A stretch of DNA of 64,000 nt from Georgenia soli. Its GTDB lineage: Bacteria > Actinomycetota > Actinomycetes > Actinomycetales > Actinomycetaceae. The stretch spans positions 99,918 through 163,917 of the forward strand of contig NZ_PDJI01000003.1 in assembly GCF_002563695.1 (NCBI RefSeq), read 5' to 3'. Position numbers and translations under genes: made by a program. Positions 27,641 through 36,087 of this stretch are shown here, one piece after another (position 1 is the stretch's first letter; each line of letters opens with the position of its first letter). A model generated the notes under the pieces. That model ran no database searches. It saw only the letters and a list, made by a program, of their open reading frames with translations, and was not told where the DNA came from.

Positions 27641-28591
27641 TCACCAGCCGGGGTACTCGCTGACGTTGTCGCGGGTGACCAGTTCGCTGGGAATGAGGAT
27701 GGTGGTCTCCGCGGGCGGCTCCCCGTTGACGATGTCCTCGGCCACCTGCACTGCCTGGCGCACCATCTCTGCCGGGTTCTGGGTCGCGGTACCGACGAAG
27801 GGGGAACCCTCTCGCTCGAGCTCTTCGACGCCCTCGGGGCTGCCGTCCACGCCGGTGACGATCACCTGGTCGCTCAGCCCGGCCTGCTCGACCGCAAGGA
27901 CGGCGCCGAGAGCCGACGGGTCATTCATCCCGAAGATCCCCTGGACGTCTGGAGTTGCCGTCAGCATGTCGGTGGTCACCGCGAGTCCGGACGCTCGGTC
28001 GTTCATCGACGATTGGTGTCCCACGACCTCGATGCCGGGGTAGTCCTCCATGACGTTCTCGCAGCCGGTGATCCGGTCGATGATGGTCTGGATCGGCGTT
28101 CCGTCGACGATGAGGATCTTTCCCTCGCCGCCCATCTGCTCGAAGAGGTACTCGCACGATTTTTCACCGGCCTCCACGGCGTCGGTCATGATGACCGCGT
28201 CCGCGCCCTTGGCGGGGGTGTCGACGGCGATGACGATGACGCCGGCCTGCTTGGCGCGCTCGATGGCCGGCTCGATGCCGTCCTGGTCCACCGCGCTGAT
28301 GACGATGAGGTCGACCCCCTGCTGGATGAAGGCGTCGATCTGGGTGTTCTGGTTGGCAAGGTCCAGGCGCGCGTCCTGGGTGTTCACCGTGGCACCGATC
28401 TCCTCGGCCGCCTCTTTGGCGCCCTTCTCCATGGCGGAGAAGAACGGGTTCGACATGTCTTGAACCATCAGGCCGATCGAGTCGATGGACTCCGGCCCCT
28501 CGGCGGCGACGTCGTCGCCGGAGGTGCACGCGGCGAGACCGAGTGCGGCGACCACGGCAAGTGTGGCGCCGATCGTCGGGCGGGGGCTCAT
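27641..28591 (-). CDS. Periplasmic-type sugar-binding lipoprotein (RbsB family)
   Basis: This 316-residue binding protein of the LacI/RbsB fold (Peripla_BP_4) has a lipoprotein signal ending in GLAAC (Cys ~22). It shows SNPFFSAMEKGAKEAAEEIG and the hinge/ligand segments VISAVDQDGIEPAI and GMNDPSALGAVLA. It is the substrate receptor of the CUT2 importer. The ligand is not predictable, though the downstream fructokinase-like PfkB protein suggests a ketose or rare hexose. A GTG two codons upstream is an alternative start. Confidence 0.92.
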   Translation of the reverse strand: MSPRPTIGATLAVVAALGLAACTSGDDVAAEGPESIDSIGLMVQDMSNPFFSAMEKGAKEAAEEIGATVNTQDARLDLANQNTQIDAFIQQGVDLIVISAVDQDGIEPAIERAKQAGVIVIAVDTPAKGADAVIMTDAVEAGEKSCEYLFEQMGGEGKILIVDGTPIQTIIDRITGCENVMEDYPGIEVVGHQSSMNDRASGLAVTTDMLTATPDVQGIFGMNDPSALGAVLAVEQAGLSDQVIVTGVDGSPEGVEELEREGSPFVGTATQNPAEMVRQAVQVAEDIVNGEPPAETTILIPSELVTRDNVSEYPGW

Positions 28592-28724
28592 CTTCACCTT
28601 GACTCCTTCATTGGGGTGCCGCGGCTGTGCGGCGGTAGTGAACGGTTTGCTGGGCGGTTCGCGGACGCACCACACTCGCTGGTGTCCGGCTCGTCCCTGG
28701 TGTTTCGGAGGTGCGGTCGGGGTG

Positions 28725-29780
28725 TCAGCAGCCGCAGGACTGCCGGATCGTGAGCGTTGCGGCCACCTCCTGCCTGTCTTCGGGCAGATACACCGGCACC
28801 GGCCGCTCGCCTTCTCGTTCCGCCTGGATCTGTCTTTCGATGAGGCGGGTGAGTGTGGACGCAGCGAGGTCGCCGATGTTGCTGGCGTTCTCATCGAGGA
28901 CGGTCAGCGGCGGGGCGAGTAGCGGTGCCCAGGCGAACTCGTCGAACGCGACGAGGGCAACGTCTTCTGGAACGTTCAGTCGGCGGCCGCGGAGGACTTC
29001 CAGGACCCCCTGCAGCAGCGGGTTGTTGCCGGCGATGACGGCGCGGGGGGGGCGGGTGCCCTCGCGGTCGAGGTACGAGGCGAATGCCGTCGCCGCGGAC
29101 CTCGGATCGTTCTCGCTGTCGATCACGACGAGGTTCGCCCCCAGCCGCGCAGCGGCCTCGCGCATGCCGCGCTCACGCGGCGCACGGGTGGTCCACCGGG
29201 AGGGATACATCAGTAGCAGCCACTCGGTGTAGCCGTGAGCAGCGAGGTGTTCCGCCACGTCTCGGCTTGCGGCGTAGTTGTCGGTCGTCACGCTGGCCGC
29301 ACCGGCCACCCCGGCCGGTGGGGCGGAGTCGACGAACACCACGGGGATGTCCCACGTCTGGAGCAGTTCGGCGTTGTGCGGACTGAGCGTGAGGGTCGAT
29401 ATGACGCCGGCGGTGCGGTGCTCGATGACGTTCTGGACGGTGGCGTCCTCGACCTGGACGGTGTAGGCGCCCTCAGCCGCCAGGTCGGCGACCATGGCGG
29501 TCCGGCCCGAGGACCGTAGCGTCCGCTGCACACCTCGCATCAGGTCGATGTAGTAGTAGTTGGACGTGCTGGCGGTCAGGACGGTCACGGTGCGGCGGGT
29601 GTTCTTCCGAAGTTCCTGAGCGGCACGGTTCGGCACGTAGCCGAGCTCGCGCGCGGCCCGCAGAACGGCCTCACGACTCTGCGCGGATACGCCGTCGCCG
29701 TCGCCGAGCGCACGCGACACCGTCCACACCGACAGCCCAGCAGCTCGACTGACGTCCATCATGGTGGGCTTCTTCGCCAC
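28725..29780 (-). CDS. LacI-family transcriptional regulator
   Basis: This 351-residue regulator has the N-terminal LacI HTH (MMDVSRAAGLSVWTVSRALG) with hinge helix (VPNRAAQELRKN) and a periplasmic-binding-like effector domain. The start is GTG 29780 behind GGAGG; the ribosome site itself overlaps an operator-like palindrome (29794-29807). It is the promoter-proximal gene of the transporter operon (133-nt gap to the binding protein), so it controls its own and probably the operon's expression. The unusual C-terminus (RQSCGC) has two cysteines. Confidence 0.92.
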   Translation of the reverse strand: MAKKPTMMDVSRAAGLSVWTVSRALGDGDGVSAQSREAVLRAARELGYVPNRAAQELRKNTRRTVTVLTASTSNYYYIDLMRGVQRTLRSSGRTAMVADLAAEGAYTVQVEDATVQNVIEHRTAGVISTLTLSPHNAELLQTWDIPVVFVDSAPPAGVAGAASVTTDNYAASRDVAEHLAAHGYTEWLLLMYPSRWTTRAPRERGMREAAARLGANLVVIDSENDPRSAATAFASYLDREGTRPPRAVIAGNNPLLQGVLEVLRGRRLNVPEDVALVAFDEFAWAPLLAPPLTVLDENASNIGDLAASTLTRLIERQIQAEREGERPVPVYLPEDRQEVAATLTIRQSCGC

Positions 29781-29793
29781 CCTGACTCACCCT

Positions 29794-29879
29794 CCTAAAC
29801 GATTAGGTCGAGGCCCCTGCGCCTGCGTGGCACCTAAACGTTTAGGAGGAAGGTAGGGATCGTCTCGTACGGTTGTCAA
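29794..29879 (-). promoter_or_regulatory. LacI-type double operator and sigma70-like promoter
   Basis: Reading on the minus strand, TTGACA (29874-29879) is followed after 17 bp by CTACCT (29851-29856). Just downstream lies the perfect palindrome CCTAAACGTTTAGG (29833-29846) over the expected start site, and a second copy with one mismatch, CCTAAACGATTAGG (29794-29807), 39 bp further, next to the lacI ribosome site. The central CG and 14-bp symmetry are typical of LacI-family operators. The arrangement predicts autorepression of the whole operon. Confidence 0.85.
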
Positions 29880-30057
29880 CCCCTGTTTCATCCGGGGTCA
29901 GCCTTGGTCCCGCCACCCCGCTCGGCGCAGCTCTGGCGTTGGGACACAGCTTGCTCTCGACGTCGGCAGCGCCCAACTGTCGCCGGGCGCTGGGGGAGGA
30001 GCGGTTCCGGTGGGGACCTTCTCGACCCGGCGTTGCGAGTACCCGTGTCGGGGATTC

Positions 30058-30087
30058 GTTGTAGTCTCGAAACTACGTCGTAACAAC
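30058..30087. promoter_or_regulatory. Nested inverted repeats upstream of the RES/Xre pair
   Basis: An outer CGTTGT...ACAACG repeat encloses GTAGT-CTCGAA-ACTAC, about 50 bp before the antitoxin start. Such palindromes are usual autoregulatory sites of type II toxin-antitoxin operons. Confidence 0.5.
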
Positions 30088-30133
30088 GTCGTTTTGCCAT
30101 CGCCCCCGAATAGAGAGAGAGAAGGTCCCAGCC

Positions 30134-30532
30134 GTGGTCGCAGCAAGCGCCAACGCCGGACACCGATCTCGAGCCGCCTCCCACTCCGCCCGCCGCCGGC
30201 CCGAGGACTGGACGGTCGAGCAGATCGCCCAGTACCTCAGCGAGAACCTCGGCCCCAAGCTGGTGGCCCACATGGTCGGCAAGAGCCCCCAGACGATCGC
30301 CCGTTGGGCCGAGGGAACCCAGAAGCCACCACAGCCCGACGTCGAACGGCGGCTCCGCGGCGCGTTCCAGATCGTCCAACTCCTGGTCGAGACCGACTCC
30401 CGCCACGTCGTACGCGCCTGGTTCATCGGCATGAACCCTCAGCTCGAGGACCGCAGCCCCGCCGAAGTCATCGCCGACGGTGACGTGCGCGCCGCCATGG
30501 CCGCCGCCCGGGCGTTCACGACCGGGGGATGA
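30134..30532 (+). CDS. Antitoxin, Xre/MbcA/ParS type
   Basis: This 132-residue protein has a basic N-terminal tail, an Xre-like helix-turn-helix (LVAHMVGKSPQTIARWAEG) and the C-terminal MbcA/ParS toxin-binding region (ARWAEGTQKP through VVRAWFIGMNPQLEDRSPAEV). It lies directly upstream of, and overlaps by four bases, a RES-domain gene, the standard layout of RES/Xre modules. It would neutralise the toxin and repress the operon. The GTG start at 30134 follows AAGG. A related solitary gene is found at 31408-31809. Confidence 0.87.
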   Translation: MVAASANAGHRSRAASHSARRRPEDWTVEQIAQYLSENLGPKLVAHMVGKSPQTIARWAEGTQKPPQPDVERRLRGAFQIVQLLVETDSRHVVRAWFIGMNPQLEDRSPAEVIADGDVRAAMAAARAFTTGG

Positions 30533-31191
30533 GCACCCCGAAGCCACACCTGGTCACGGCCCCCGACGTGATGTGGCGCGTGGCGCGTTTGGGGATGGGG
30601 ACTCGGTTCTCCGAGATCGAGCCGGCTGACGCCCTCTCCCAGAACGCAGGGAACCGCTTCGACGTCGTAGGCGGAGGAGTGCTCTACACCTCAACCGACA
30701 TCGAGGGCTGTTACCGCGAAGTCCTCGCTCGGCTCCGCCCCGCACCCGGCATGGTCGACCTGGACGAGGACGAAGGCGGCCACATGCGAGCCGGCAACGT
30801 GGCGGCATCCTGGCGCGAGAACCGGCGGCGATTCGCCCTGGCCGTGCCCGAGGCGCTGCCGTTCGTGGACGTCGAGCATCAGGACACCTGGAACGCCCTG
30901 GAGGCTGCCATCACTCTGCCGCCGAACGTCCCTCACCTGGACGTCGGACACATCCGCGGCGCCGACCGACTGCTCACACGTGCCATCGCGACATGGGCCT
31001 ACACCCAGACCGACGACGAGGGTGAGTCGCTGTACTCCGGCCTGCGCTATCTCTCACGCACCGGTGACTTCGAGTGCTGGGCGATATTCGATGGCACTCC
31101 CGTCATAGAGATCGCGCCGGCCGGTGAGATCACCAATCACGACAAGGCTCTGCGCCGCGTCGCGGAGGCCTACCGACTCACACTTCACTAG
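30529..31191 (+). CDS. RES-domain toxin
   Basis: This 220-residue RES-domain protein contains the conserved R in WRVARLG, the G-R-F-D segment (NAGNRFDVVGGGVLYTS), the E in CYREVLA and the S in GLRYLSR. Known RES toxins deplete cellular NAD+ by an ADP-ribosyltransferase-like fold. Length and pairing with the upstream antitoxin (ATGA overlap) are normal, and no inactivating break is visible, so the module looks functional. It may stabilise the mobile DNA around it. Confidence 0.87.
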   Translation: MSTPKPHLVTAPDVMWRVARLGMGTRFSEIEPADALSQNAGNRFDVVGGGVLYTSTDIEGCYREVLARLRPAPGMVDLDEDEGGHMRAGNVAASWRENRRRFALAVPEALPFVDVEHQDTWNALEAAITLPPNVPHLDVGHIRGADRLLTRAIATWAYTQTDDEGESLYSGLRYLSRTGDFECWAIFDGTPVIEIAPAGEITNHDKALRRVAEAYRLTLH

Positions 31192-31407
31192 GGACACCCG
31201 TCCCGACTGGCCCGGCTGCGGGGGTGCGGTCACCTCCTCATCCGCGACCACCCACACTTGGGGACGGACCGGACGCACTGCGCCGAGCAGATTCGCGGGC
31301 GCCTCGGTCTACGGGGCAAGGCGTCACCGACTGGCCGGGCCGGTCACTGCCAGCATCCAGCCCTCCACCGCTCCACGGCCTACCTCGGCTCGATACCGGA
31401 GGCCGAC

Positions 31408-31809
31408 TCACCCGGCGGCGGCGAACGCGCGGGCGGCCGCCAGGACGCCGGGGCCGACCTGCTCCAGACCGCCTTCCCGCAACAGTCGCGCCGGCGCGAC
31501 GTCGTCGAGACGCGGGTTCAACCCCTGGAACCAGGCCTGGACGACTCCGGGCGGGTCCTTCTCGCGTAGCAACGTCGCGATCCGGTACGCCATCCGGAGG
31601 CGGTTGAGGACGTCGGTCGAGGGCGTGCGGGGATCCTCGGCGGCGGCCCACTGTCGCACGGCCCGGGTCTCCTGGACCGAGCCCAGGTAGGCGACCAGCT
31701 TGGCGCCCAGCAGTTCGCGCAGCCGACCGACAAGTTCCGGCGCGGCCAACCGGAGCGATTCCTCGTGGGCGCGCAGGTCACCTCGCACAACGGCCGCCTG
31801 ACTGCTCAT
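31408..31809 (-). CDS. Orphan MbcA/ParS-like antitoxin
   Basis: This 133-residue protein has the same C-terminal plan as the RES antitoxin 1 kb away (ELLGAKLVAYLGSVQETRAVRQWAA, then GVVQAWFQGLNPRLDDVAPARLL), but only moderate identity. No RES or other toxin frame follows it: the ~215 bp between its stop and the convergent RES gene hold no supported ORF. It could be a remnant of a second module, an immunity-only gene or an anti-addiction factor. Clear ATG at 31809. Confidence 0.75.
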   Translation of the reverse strand: MSSQAAVVRGDLRAHEESLRLAAPELVGRLRELLGAKLVAYLGSVQETRAVRQWAAAEDPRTPSTDVLNRLRMAYRIATLLREKDPPGVVQAWFQGLNPRLDDVAPARLLREGGLEQVGPGVLAAARAFAAAG

Positions 31810-31991
31810 GCATCTATCGTCACACAGTCACACCATAGATCCCATCATCAATCACCCCGCTGCCGACACTCTGAATCACACCGCCGATAACTGACGTTAT
31901 GACAAAACTGGCCGTTCCGTCAGCAACTAGCCACTTGGGGCCGCCGCTTCCCGACCCAGCTTCGAGGACAGATCAGTGCGGGATCGGCAAG

Positions 31992-32363
31992 ATGAGCGTC
32001 GTGACGCAGCCCGACATCACGACCGACCCGCGCACGGCCGGCGCGTACCCGCCGATCGCCCGCTGGATCCTTGGAAGCGATCTTGAGAGGAACATTCTGA
32101 GCGCGCTGGGTCCGGATGAGCGCGTGGTCGGATACTTCGAGACGTCCGATCCGATGGGCGCCCTGATCGTGTGCGAGCGGCGTGGCATCTGGTTCACCGG
32201 TCGGCTCGGCAGCGTCTATCAGAGCATCGAGCGGCCGTTCACCATCCTGGGCGGTCCGTACTCGACCATGAACAAGGTCGAGATTCGCGTCGGTGAGCGC
32301 ACTTTCAAGGCGAAGACCTACAAGAGGGACGCCGCCGAGGCCCTCGCCGCGGGAGTGTTCTGA
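31992..32363 (+). CDS. Unknown 123-residue protein, paralogue of the next gene
   Basis: This small soluble protein has no signal peptide and a beta-rich pattern: DERVVGYFETSDPMGALIVC, RRGIWFTGRLGS, GERTFKAKTYKRDAAEALAAG. It is about 60% identical by eye to the following gene, with a shared N-terminal ITTDPRTAxAYP. The alternation of strands and a C-terminal helix recalls bacterial PH-like domains, but I make no firm family claim. The ribosome site is weak. Confidence 0.6.
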   Translation: MSVVTQPDITTDPRTAGAYPPIARWILGSDLERNILSALGPDERVVGYFETSDPMGALIVCERRGIWFTGRLGSVYQSIERPFTILGGPYSTMNKVEIRVGERTFKAKTYKRDAAEALAAGVF

Positions 32364-32406
32364 CCTGCCACCTTTCGGTCCGCGAGCCGCTGCACCCTCC
32401 GCAACG

Positions 32407-32778
32407 ATGGACGGCATGACGCAGATGGATATCATCACTGACCCGCGCACCGCCAACGCGTACCCCAAGGTCGACGGATGGATCCCCGGGACGGACCTCG
32501 AGACCAATATCCTGGAGGCGCTGGGACCGGACGAGCGCGTCGTCGGCTTCTTCGAGACCTCCGATCCGATGGGCTACCTCGCCGTGTGCGAGCGGCGGGC
32601 CGTCTGGTTCACGGGTCGCCTCGGCAGCCAGCGCGAGATCCTCGAGAGGCCACTGACTGTCCTTGGAGGACCGGCCTCGATCTTCAACGAGGTCACGATC
32701 CGGGCCGGGTACCGCACCTTTCGGGCGGTTACTACGAAGAAGGACGCCGCCGAGGCCCTCGCCACGGACATGCTCTGA
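32407..32778 (+). CDS. Unknown 123-residue protein, tandem paralogue
   Basis: This is the second copy of the tandem pair, the same length as the first when started at ATG 32407 (a second ATG lies at 32416). Conserved blocks are ITDPRTANAYP, LGPDERVVGFFETSDPMG, WFTGRLGSQREILERP and KKDAAEALATDML. Conserved residues are spread along the whole length, so both copies appear under selection. Function unknown. Confidence 0.6.
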   Translation: MDGMTQMDIITDPRTANAYPKVDGWIPGTDLETNILEALGPDERVVGFFETSDPMGYLAVCERRAVWFTGRLGSQREILERPLTVLGGPASIFNEVTIRAGYRTFRAVTTKKDAAEALATDML

Positions 32779-32998
32779 CGATGCCGTCACCGCGTCGCCG
32801 CGCAGTCAGGGGTCCCCGCGCCCGCGTGGTTCAGCGCCGGACCGGATGGTGTCCGGCCCGGGCAACGACTGTCGTTGGGCGTGGCGGCCGCACGGGGCCG
32901 GGTCGTTGGTCCCTCGCGTAGACCTGTACGAGGGGCAAGCATCGACGGTGCAGGCACCTGCGACGTGAGCAACTCCGATGTCCGGAGGTGCTTCGGAG

Positions 32999-33559
32999 AT
33001 GGCGACCCTCAGCGTGTTCACCGACCACAACCTGAACGGTCAAGGTTTTGGCTACCTCGACCGGGAGGCTAAAGCGCGCATCGCGTTGCCGCTGCGATTC
33101 ACGCCGGCCGTGTGCGCCGTCTTGGTCGCGATCGGGTTGGCCCTGCAGTCGCCTGTCTGGCTTGGAGTGTTGGTCCCCATCGGTCTCAGCGGGGCCCTGT
33201 TCCCCAGGGCCATGGTCACCGACGTGGTCTACAACTACGGCGTGCGTCACCTGATCGGCGCCCCGCCGCTGCCGCCCACACCGAAGCCACGACAGTTCTC
33301 CTACGTTCTTTCGACCTCCCTGGTGGCGGGGGCGGCCCTGTCCTTCCAGTTCGGGCTGCCGGTGCTGGGTTACTTGCTGGGAGGTTTTGTTCTCGTCGGG
33401 GCGAGCATTCTCACGACGACCCTCTGGTGTCTGGGGTCGTGGATCTATCGGATGGTTTTCGGTGCTCTGCCCGAGGTCGACGCATCGACGGCACTGGGAG
33501 AGCACCTTGGGCCGTCCAGCGCGCTCCACGGCGACACCGGCGGCTTCATCAAGGCTTGA
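32999..33559 (+). CDS. DUF4395 family membrane protein
   Basis: This 186-residue integral membrane protein has four hydrophobic segments, a cytosolic loop with PPLPPTPKPRQFSY and the final CLGSWIYR segment typical of DUF4395. GGAGG lies about ten bases before ATG 32999. The family has no known activity; members often sit near thiol-redox or sulfur genes. It is followed at 46 nt by the PaaK-like ligase. Confidence 0.75.
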   Translation: MATLSVFTDHNLNGQGFGYLDREAKARIALPLRFTPAVCAVLVAIGLALQSPVWLGVLVPIGLSGALFPRAMVTDVVYNYGVRHLIGAPPLPPTPKPRQFSYVLSTSLVAGAALSFQFGLPVLGYLLGGFVLVGASILTTTLWCLGSWIYRMVFGALPEVDASTALGEHLGPSSALHGDTGGFIKA

Positions 33560-33605
33560 TCGATCGTTCGTGCGGGTGCAGTGCCGCCGGTGCCAGGCTG
33601 AGGTG

Positions 33606-35003
33606 GTGGACGCCGCACTGCTGGCGAGAACACTGGCCTTCCGGGCGGCCTGGCGTGTCCGGGACGGCTGGAGCACGGGCCAGCTCGAGCTGCACAGGCG
33701 GCGCGCACTGGCCGCGTTGCGCCGGCACGCCTATCAGCGGTCGGCCTTCTATCGGCAGCATCACGCTCGCCTCCTTGCCGCTCCGTTGTCGGAGCTTCCG
33801 CCGGTCACCAAGTCCGAGCTCATGGGGAGGTTCGACGAGGTGGTGACGGTGGACGGGTTGCGCCTGGCGGACGTCGAGGCGCACCTGCGGGAGCTGACGG
33901 ACCGGCGTGCCGATCCGGGCAGGGCGTGGCGCCACCGTTGGTGGGCGGCCGCCACCGCGGGCACCACCGGACGGCGGGGGGTGTTCGTCTGGGGCCGGGA
34001 GGAATGGGCTGCCGTGCTGGCGTCCTACGCGCGGGCGAACGACTGGGCGGGTGTGCGGCTGGGGCTTCGTGCGCCCTTGCGGATGGCGGTGGTGAGCTCG
34101 CTGAACCCCACTCACCAGTCTGCGGTCGTCGGCGCTGCTGTTCGTTCACATCTCGTCCCGACGTTGCGGGCCGATGCGGCCACCCCCCTGCAGGAGACGG
34201 TCCTTGCGCTCAACGACTTCGCTCCCCGCCTGCTGGTCGGGTACGCCTCCGTTCTGGGAGAGTTGGCGGCCGAACAGCGCGCGGGCCGGTTGCGCATCAG
34301 GCCGGAAGCGGTGATGTCCGCCTCCGAGGTCCTCTCCCCCACCCTGGCGGCCGAGATGACGACAGCGTGGGGGTCCCAGCCGTTCGACGTCTATGCCGCC
34401 ACAGAGACCGCCGGGATCGCCTCCTCGTGCGAGCGTCGCCGGCGTCACTTGTACGAGGACCTCGTCGTCTGCGAGGTGGTGGACGACGCCTACTCACCGG
34501 TGCCCGCGGGAACCCCGGGTTCCCGGCTGCTGGTGACGGTCCTGTTCTCACGGACCGTGCCGCTCATCCGCTACGAGCTCACCGACCGGGTCGTTCTCGA
34601 TCCGGATCCGTGCCCGTGCGGGCGCCCTTACCAGGTTCTCGGAGGGGTCGAGGGCCGCACCGAAGAGGTTCTGACACTGCCCGCGCGAGGCGGTGGTCGG
34701 GGGGTCCGGGTCCATCCGAACGTGTTCCACGACGTCCTGGACTCCCCAGAGGTCACCGGTTGGCAGATCTCCCAGGAGCCGAACGGCTTACGGGTGCTCG
34801 TGACCGGCCGGCAGGGTCTGGCGACCGGCGCCGTCGCGGAGCGGCTTCAGCATGCCCTCGGTGACCTCGGAGTCACAGCACCCGAGCTGCGGGTAGACCT
34901 GGTCGAGCGACTCCCCCGGACCACCCTGGGCAAGAGCCGTCTGATCCGCGCGCTTCCATCCGGCCCTGGGGGTGCCCCGCCAACGTCGAGGTCGGCGGGC
35001 TAA
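33606..35003 (+). CDS. PaaK-like CoA ligase / adenylate-forming enzyme
   Basis: This ~465-residue protein is related to phenylacetate-CoA ligase and coenzyme F390 synthetase: TAGTTGRRGVFVWGREEW (phosphate loop), DVYAATETAGIASSCE (A5-like motif), LIRYELTDRV (A8-like) and the C-terminal LPRTTLGKSRLI lysine segment. The start is uncertain; GTG 33606 is preceded by GAGG, but earlier GTG codons in frame exist. The substrate acid is unknown. Its final ~40 codons are repeated 5.5 kb downstream. Confidence 0.78.
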   Translation: MDAALLARTLAFRAAWRVRDGWSTGQLELHRRRALAALRRHAYQRSAFYRQHHARLLAAPLSELPPVTKSELMGRFDEVVTVDGLRLADVEAHLRELTDRRADPGRAWRHRWWAAATAGTTGRRGVFVWGREEWAAVLASYARANDWAGVRLGLRAPLRMAVVSSLNPTHQSAVVGAAVRSHLVPTLRADAATPLQETVLALNDFAPRLLVGYASVLGELAAEQRAGRLRIRPEAVMSASEVLSPTLAAEMTTAWGSQPFDVYAATETAGIASSCERRRRHLYEDLVVCEVVDDAYSPVPAGTPGSRLLVTVLFSRTVPLIRYELTDRVVLDPDPCPCGRPYQVLGGVEGRTEEVLTLPARGGGRGVRVHPNVFHDVLDSPEVTGWQISQEPNGLRVLVTGRQGLATGAVAERLQHALGDLGVTAPELRVDLVERLPRTTLGKSRLIRALPSGPGGAPPTSRSAG

Positions 35004-35144
35004 CAGGCGGCTCCTGCCGCGCTCTGCTGTTCGGCTCACGGACAGCAACACCCGGCCATGGTCGCGCACCATCGCCGGCCGCCGTGAACTGCGGGTCTCC
35101 TGGGGGCCCTGAGGCACGGCCTACCTTCCGGCTTCTCAGCTGAC
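34884..35144 (+). repeat. Direct repeat, copy 1 (ligase 3' end and spacer)
   Basis: About 260 nt covering the last 40 codons of the ligase gene and the following spacer are repeated in the same orientation at 40394-40651, with roughly 85% identity by eye. The two copies frame a 5.2-kb segment holding the cytochrome b genes and the IS21 element. Confidence 0.85.
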
Positions 35145-35146
35145 CT

Positions 35147-35245
35147 ATGCACGGGTGAACGATCGACGGCCAGTACCACGGTGAATCCTTCCTCCTCGAG
35201 GGTGCCGCAGCGCGGTCGCTCGTCTTCTGCAAGTAGGACGCGCAC
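35147..35245 (-). pseudogene. Truncated response-regulator N-terminus
   Basis: The minus strand encodes VRVLLAEDE followed by LEEEGFTVVLAVD, the first beta-alpha-beta unit of a receiver domain with its acidic pair, but the chain ends after ~33 residues exactly where direct-repeat copy 1 begins. No receiver Asp or output domain follows. It appears to be cut off by the rearrangement that produced the repeat. Confidence 0.65.
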
Positions 35246-35439
35246 CAACCCTCCCCACGTCCCCCGGGCGTATGCCGTTCAGGCGGCGATGAGTCCTCGC
35301 CGGCGACTGACGGTCCCGACGCCGTCCCTCCCGCTCTGGCGAAACTGCTCGTACGCTAGAAGTACACCGACAGGTGTCGCAAAGAAGCGTTCCGGGGGAC
35401 GAGTGCCCGGGATCGACGAAGTCCGTGCGAGAGGTCGGC

Positions 35440-36087
35440 ATGCCGAGGCTCGTCGGCGCATCGCGTGGGTACTGGCCGTGGGTCCGGTGCCGCGGTGGGA
35501 CCGTCGCGCCTGCACGGCAGGGCGGGCGCGGACTTTGGGTCCTGCGCTCGTTGCTCGTGCTGCTCGTCACCGTGCAGACGGTTCTGGGAGTGGGACCCGG
35601 GGCAATGGCTCACGAGGACGAGAGCGAGCACGCGATCGATCTGGTGCAGCAGGCTGTCGCGCTGATCGTCAACGATGGCGGGGCCGACCGGGTGCTCGAG
35701 AAGCTCCAGGACGCGCTGGAGGCGCCGAACCCGTCCGGCGTGGACCTGGCCCTTGTGAGGAGGGCCGCGTCTGCCGTGGAGGACGCCAGGCCGGGCGCGG
35801 CGCAGGCCGCGGCGCTGGACGAGGCTCGCGGGTTGCTCCTGAAGGCGGCGCCCGAGCTGGCGGAACCGCCCTCGGCCAGCATGGTCGGGGGGCTCGCGAC
35901 CGGCACCACCGTCGTGCTCGATCCCCTGGAGCCGGCGCGGGCGATCAGCGACGGCGGCGACGCCGTCGTCCTCGGCCTCGCCGCAGCCTCGATTGCCCTG
36001 GGTGTCTACCTCTCGCGGCGGTGGCGACCCCGCCACAGCGTGCGGGAGCTGAGGGCCCGCCGATCCCCGGCGAGGGGCGAGCGATGA
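35440..36087 (+). CDS. Secreted/anchored hypothetical protein coupled to cytochrome b
   Basis: This 215-residue protein has a long basic N-terminus, a signal-like helix (RSLLVLLVTVQTVLGVGPG), an Ala/Glu-rich helical exported domain (~60-160, starting AHEDESEHAIDLVQQ) and a C-terminal membrane helix (VVLGLAAASIALGVYLSRRW) with a basic tail. ATG 35440 follows GAGAGG. It has no haem motif. The four-base overlap with cytochrome b suggests a structural partner of that complex. No family recognised. Confidence 0.65.
   Translation: MPRLVGASRGYWPWVRCRGGTVAPARQGGRGLWVLRSLLVLLVTVQTVLGVGPGAMAHEDESEHAIDLVQQAVALIVNDGGADRVLEKLQDALEAPNPSGVDLALVRRAASAVEDARPGAAQAAALDEARGLLLKAAPELAEPPSASMVGGLATGTTVVLDPLEPARAISDGGDAVVLGLAAASIALGVYLSRRWRPRHSVRELRARRSPARGER

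Noticed and set aside
31192..31407. Search for a second RES toxin partner of the orphan antitoxin
   Set aside because: All frames here are short or low-complexity; none shows the RES motifs.
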